A DNA stretch of 9,439 nucleotides, from NCBI GenBank assembly GCA_002509485.1, contig DAWO01000111.1:1-9439 (forward strand), given 5' to 3'. Source of the DNA: Methanolinea sp. UBA477. GTDB lineage: Archaea; Halobacteriota; Methanomicrobia; Methanomicrobiales; Methanospirillaceae. Positions 7,153-9,439 of this stretch are shown piece by piece. Made by a program: the position numbers and the translations under genes. The stretch's first letter is position 1; every line of letters begins with the position of its first letter. The notes below the pieces were generated by a model. It was not told the DNA's origin and did no database searches. It saw nothing but the letters and a program-made list of their open reading frames with translations.

Positions 7153-7201
7153 GAAAATACGGGGAGAGAAATGCCATATTGGCAGAGATACATCTCCGGA
7201 T
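7137..7201 (+). repeat. 14-bp direct repeat flanking the glmM stop, with hairpin between
   Basis: ATACATCTCCGGAT occurs at 7137-7150, covering the last codons of glmM, and again at 7188-7201. Between the copies lies the hairpin TGCCA-TAT-TGGCA (7172-7184). GGAGA (7163-7167) can also pair with TCTCC (7193-7197) of the second copy, which would enclose that hairpin. No T-run follows. It may be a local duplication or an RNA 3'-end structure. Confidence 0.5.
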
Positions 7202-7208
7202 CCAGTCA

Positions 7209-7222
7209 GAAAAATAATTAAA
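7209..7222 (+). promoter_or_regulatory. Candidate promoter of the acylphosphatase gene
   Basis: The A/T-rich AAAAATAATTAAAG resembles an archaeal TATA box with adenines upstream. A start about 25 bp downstream, near 7243, would leave a leader of about 45 nt before the GTG at 7290. Read-through from glmM, which ends 137 bp upstream, is an alternative. Confidence 0.35.
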
Positions 7223-7289
7223 GGAACCGGACCATCTTCACTTGAGGAGGCACCCGTCCAGAGGTGTTGGAAATAATTCGGTGCTTTTG

Positions 7290-7556
7290 GTGAAGACGGT
7301 AGAGATCCGGATATCGGGCAGAGTACAGAAGGTTGGGTTTCGGAACTGCATCCGGAGAATAGCGGTGAAGCTGAGCGTGAGGGGCGAGGTGATGAACCTT
7401 CCCGACGGGACGGTTCGAGTGTACGCAAGCGGTGACCGGATGCTCCTTGACAAGTTCGTATCCATGATATACGGCTGTCCGCGGGCAGTCATACGGGATT
7501 TGCAGACCCGGGACCATGAACCGCTTTTTTTTGAGGATTTCTCGGTAAAAAGGTAG
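7290..7556 (+). CDS. acyP: Acylphosphatase
   Basis: This is a small 88-residue protein of the acylphosphatase family, which hydrolyses carboxyl-phosphate bonds in acyl phosphates such as acetyl phosphate. The signature GRVQKVGFRN (residues 10-19) carries the phosphate-binding arginine R18, and the second motif MNLPDGTVRV (35-44) carries the catalytic asparagine N36. Their 18-residue spacing equals that of R23 and N41 in the classical enzymes. The family usually has GRVQGVGFR, so K14 replaces a glycine, and N-L-P-D-G replaces the common N-x-x-D-G-x form only mildly. The chosen GTG start has GGTG (7280-7283) 6 nt upstream and gives the normal family length. A GTG at 7281 or a TTG at 7242 would add 3 or 16 unconserved residues. 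A T8 run (7525-7532) inside the 3' part could pause or end transcription. The gene ends only 3 bp from the end of the convergent cas1. Confidence 0.88.
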   Translation: MKTVEIRISGRVQKVGFRNCIRRIAVKLSVRGEVMNLPDGTVRVYASGDRMLLDKFVSMIYGCPRAVIRDLQTRDHEPLFFEDFSVKR

Positions 7557-7559
7557 AGG

Positions 7560-8516
7560 TTACTCCCGTCCGGGACGGACGGCATCCTGCTGCCGGATGA
7601 TATGAAACTCCGTACGATCCAGGAGAGAATCGCGAAGAATAACCATCTGGGCATCGAGCCGGGCCTGGTCGATGCTTCCCTGCAGTTCGCGCGTGAGGCA
7701 CCGCACAAGCTCGTCTGACAGGATGCACCTCGACCCTGTGCAGTCGAAATCGTCGCGGCTGATCCCGGCTGATGCGAGGGAAATAATCTTTGAATCCACC
7801 ATCGTGGGGCAGAACGGATCAATGACATCCTGGACGAGCGCCCCTTTTCCCTTGTGGAGAAACCCGATACCGGGATCCAGGTGTGCGCCGATGGCGGCGA
7901 CGCATGCATTCCCAAAGAGCATTCCGTAGCCGATCGAGAACATGGCATTGACGACGTCTGTATGGGGCCTCGTCGTTCTCCTCCGGAACCCGAGCTCTGC
8001 AGGCAGGACCCTCGAGAGGATCTCGTAATACATATCGGAGACAAGCCGGTGTATCCGCCTTATCTCGTCGATGCGGACAAGGTATTCCAGTTCAGACAGG
8101 GCCTTTGAGAGGATCTCAAGTTCGCCCTCGTAGAGGATCGTATCACCGATCTTTTCCTGGAGCTGCTCGACAGAGAAGATCCGGGACTTAATTGACGCCT
8201 GTGCAATAACCAGCGCGTATGAATGAGGAAATGCAGCCCGTTGGGCATCGCGGACGGTCTCGTTTGTGGTGTCCCCGAAAGGGCGGATAAACCCTGTCGG
8301 CTCGCCATCAGCCTCAAAGAAGGAGATGCTCGCTCCTGCATTGACGAGGTTGATCACCGCCGAGCTGTGAACCGAATGCCCGCCCATCACCAGGAGGTGC
8401 CTGACCGAGGAGATGGGATATTCCTCGATCCGACCGTCTCTCTGCACGACCAGCCGTTTTGGTGTAGCCTTGATATGAGCACCGAATCCGGGAACAATCA
8501 GCCATGGTACGTTCAA
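7560..8516 (-). CDS. cas1: Stand-alone Cas1-family integrase
   Basis: This 318-residue protein has the full length and layout of Cas1, the metal-dependent integrase that inserts spacers into CRISPR arrays. The N-terminal beta domain carries LLVMGGHSVHSSAV (41-54) and the strand GASISFFEADGEPTGFIRP (61-79). The helical catalytic domain carries YYEIL with E165, the segment DVVNAMFSIGYGMLFGN (187-203), GFLHKGKG with H221, and LVQDVIDPF with D230 and D233. E165, H221 and D230/D233 match the metal ligands E141, H208 and D218/D221 of E. coli Cas1, so activity is plausible. No cas2, cas4, effector gene or repeat array is present, and no PolB or HNH gene as in casposons. The neighbours are metabolic genes. 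Stand-alone Cas1 groups (Cas1-solo) have been described in archaea and this may be one. The start is a TTG, the only plausible in-frame start after the TAA upstream; no strong ribosome site is seen. Confidence 0.9.
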   Translation of the reverse strand: MNVPWLIVPGFGAHIKATPKRLVVQRDGRIEEYPISSVRHLLVMGGHSVHSSAVINLVNAGASISFFEADGEPTGFIRPFGDTTNETVRDAQRAAFPHSYALVIAQASIKSRIFSVEQLQEKIGDTILYEGELEILSKALSELEYLVRIDEIRRIHRLVSDMYYEILSRVLPAELGFRRRTTRPHTDVVNAMFSIGYGMLFGNACVAAIGAHLDPGIGFLHKGKGALVQDVIDPFCPTMVDSKIISLASAGISRDDFDCTGSRCILSDELVRCLTRELQGSIDQARLDAQMVILRDSLLDRTEFHIIRQQDAVRPGRE

Positions 8517-8791
8517 AGTATCCCTTTCCTCGATATCTTCGTGCGGGCAAATGATAAGGTACCATGATTATCGTACATCAATGCATCGCTTCTCCGGCCA
8601 CACCACCCCTGTCATGCTATGACCTGACATAGATTTTTGTGTGCCAGGGACCGATATATTCCTGGCAAATGCTTCCAAAAGACCCCTCCAGGGGAGGCAG
8701 GACCGTCGTGACGTATTCCTTTACACGTGCCCTGACGGGAATGGAAGAGACAATCCATCCATGATATGGAAGAACAATTAAGGAAATTGCT
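8517..8791. promoter_or_regulatory. Divergent intergenic region between cas1 and the CoA ligase
   Basis: This 275-bp stretch separates two diverging genes and should contain both promoters. Two groups of inverted repeats stand out: GTCAT-GCT-ATGAC at 8611-8623, with TGTCA (8610-8614) also matching TGACA at 8625-8629, and TGCCAGG/CCTGGCA at 8642-8667. A third, CCTCC-AGG-GGAGG, lies shortly downstream. No protein-coding frame is convincing here. Confidence 0.45.
8642..8667 (+). promoter_or_regulatory. Operator-like inverted repeat around a TATA-like box
   Basis: Perfect 7-bp arms TGCCAGG (8642-8648) and CCTGGCA (8661-8667) flank a 12-bp centre that contains GATATATT (8653-8660), a possible TATA box. 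A dimeric regulator bound here would block promoter access. The predicted start near 8685 would leave about 105 nt of leader before the ligase ATG at 8792. This is a sequence-based inference; no regulator gene is adjacent. Confidence 0.4.
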
Positions 8792-9439
8792 ATGTTCTGG
8801 AATGAGAAGATCGAGACGCTCACTCCGGCAGAACTGTCGGATCTTCAGCTGAAAAGACTGAAAAAAACCCTGGAATCGGTACAGAATGTTGAATTCTATC
8901 AAAAGCAGTTGAAATCGGCCGGGATCAAACCGGGGGATATACGGACCCTTGATGAGATCTCCAGGCTGCCTTTTACCCGCAAGCAGGACCTTCGTGACGG
9001 GTACCCGTTCGGTTTCTTCGCCGTACCGCTCCGTGAAGTTGTGCGTATCCATACCACCTCCGGGACGACAGGAAAACCCACCGTTGTCGGATACACCAGA
9101 AACGATCTTGCGACGTGGGCGGATCTCATCGCCAGGAACATGACCATGGTGGGCGTCACAGAGGATGACGTCTTCCAGAACATGGTCAACTATGGGATGT
9201 TCACCGGAGGGCTCGGGTTCCATTACGGGGCTGAAGCGATAGGCGCAACCGTCATCCCGAGTGCAACGGGAAACACCAGGCGGCAGATAGAGATGATAAA
9301 CGATTTCGGGGTCACCGTGATACACTGCACCCCGAGCTATGCGATGCACCTGGCAGAGGTTGCGGAGGAGATGGACTCCCCGCTCGAGTCGCTCAGGATC
9401 GGCCTCTTCGGGGCGGAACCCTGGTCCGACTCGATGAGG
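8792..9439 (+). CDS. paaK: Phenylacetate-CoA ligase family protein, N-terminal half (cut by window end)
   Basis: The first 216 residues of an ATP-dependent aryl-acid CoA ligase (AMP-forming) are present; the family is about 430 residues, so roughly half is seen. The frame runs open to the last base. Evidence includes FWNEKIETL at the start, the segment LPFTRKQDLRDGYPFG (59-74), the adenylate-forming phosphate loop TTSGTTGKPT (88-97), then MVNYGMFTGGLGFHYGAE (131-148) and LFGAEPWSDSMR (205-216), which is diagnostic of the PaaK group. The reaction activates phenylacetate or a related aryl acid as an AMP ester and transfers it to CoA. In methanogens such ligases are linked to aryl-acid recycling into aromatic amino acids together with indolepyruvate ferredoxin oxidoreductase, so iorA/iorB or an ACT-domain gene just beyond the window would fit; that is inference. 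AAGGA (8780-8784) stands 7 nt before the ATG, which supports this start. Confidence 0.92.
   Translation, partial: MFWNEKIETLTPAELSDLQLKRLKKTLESVQNVEFYQKQLKSAGIKPGDIRTLDEISRLPFTRKQDLRDGYPFGFFAVPLREVVRIHTTSGTTGKPTVVGYTRNDLATWADLIARNMTMVGVTEDDVFQNMVNYGMFTGGLGFHYGAEAIGATVIPSATGNTRRQIEMINDFGVTVIHCTPSYAMHLAEVAEEMDSPLESLRIGLFGAEPWSDSMR

Noticed and set aside
7242..7289. TTG start at 7242 for the acylphosphatase
   Set aside because: It adds 16 residues that match nothing in the family, and the predicted transcription start falls at about the same place.
7238..8044. 268-codon minus-strand frame overlapping cas1 and acyP
   Set aside because: It is a shifted frame of the real cas1 and antisense to acyP; it is serine and arginine rich with no domain.
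7560..8791. CRISPR array near cas1
   Set aside because: No regularly spaced direct repeats of 20-40 bp are present on either side of cas1 or elsewhere in the window.
8612..9349. 245-codon open frame on the minus strand
   Set aside because: It lies antisense to the phenylacetate-CoA ligase, which has unmistakable motifs.
7153..9439. Casposon around cas1
   Set aside because: There is no family B DNA polymerase, no HNH nuclease and no evident terminal inverted repeats; the flanking genes are metabolic. A larger element beyond the window cannot be excluded but nothing supports it.
1..9439. tRNA or rRNA genes
   Set aside because: I saw no cloverleaf with the TTCGA-type loop or ribosomal RNA core sequence in the non-coding stretches; this was by eye only.

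Overview
The window looks like a chromosomal segment of a methanogenic archaeon, most likely of the order Methanomicrobiales (Methanoregula, Methanolinea or Methanosphaerula type). The grounds are a receiver protein with several PAS domains typical of that group, a DUF5806-like protein shared by haloarchaea and Methanomicrobia, a MobB-MoaE fusion, an archaeal-type phosphoglucosamine mutase and archaeal TATA-type promoters. The order is inferred from protein character, not from a search.

Layout. Positions 1-514 hold the 3' part of an IS110-family transposase that enters from the left. Positions 515-2378 are about 1.86 kb without a gene I can recognise, holding only hairpins, short frames and one promoter-like element. 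Positions 2379-3851 encode a receiver protein with three PAS domains and no visible output domain. Positions 3852-4488 are a second gene-poor stretch with several inverted repeats, a terminator-like hairpin and a strong TATA promoter. A tight + strand operon follows: DUF5806-like protein (4489-5025), MobB-MoaE fusion (5022-5795) and GlmM-type mutase (5764-7152), joined by a 4-bp and then a 32-bp overlap. A small acylphosphatase (7290-7556, +) ends three bases from the end of a convergent, stand-alone cas1 (7560-8516, -). Diverging from cas1 across a 275-bp region rich in inverted repeats is a phenylacetate-CoA ligase (8792 to the window end, cut off).

How it fits together. The operon combines pterin-cofactor maturation (molybdenum or tungsten cofactor, needed in methanogens by formylmethanofuran and formate dehydrogenases) with amino-sugar phosphate metabolism and a conserved protein of unknown role. 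The PaaK-like ligase fits methanogen recycling of aryl acids. The receiver protein is probably one node in a phosphorelay whose kinase lies elsewhere.

The most interesting items are: the cas1 gene with an apparently intact metal site but no cas2, effector genes, array or casposon polymerase in view; a 30-bp promoter-like element shared by the regions upstream of the receiver gene and of the cofactor operon; and the altered C-terminal active-site region of the MoaE domain.
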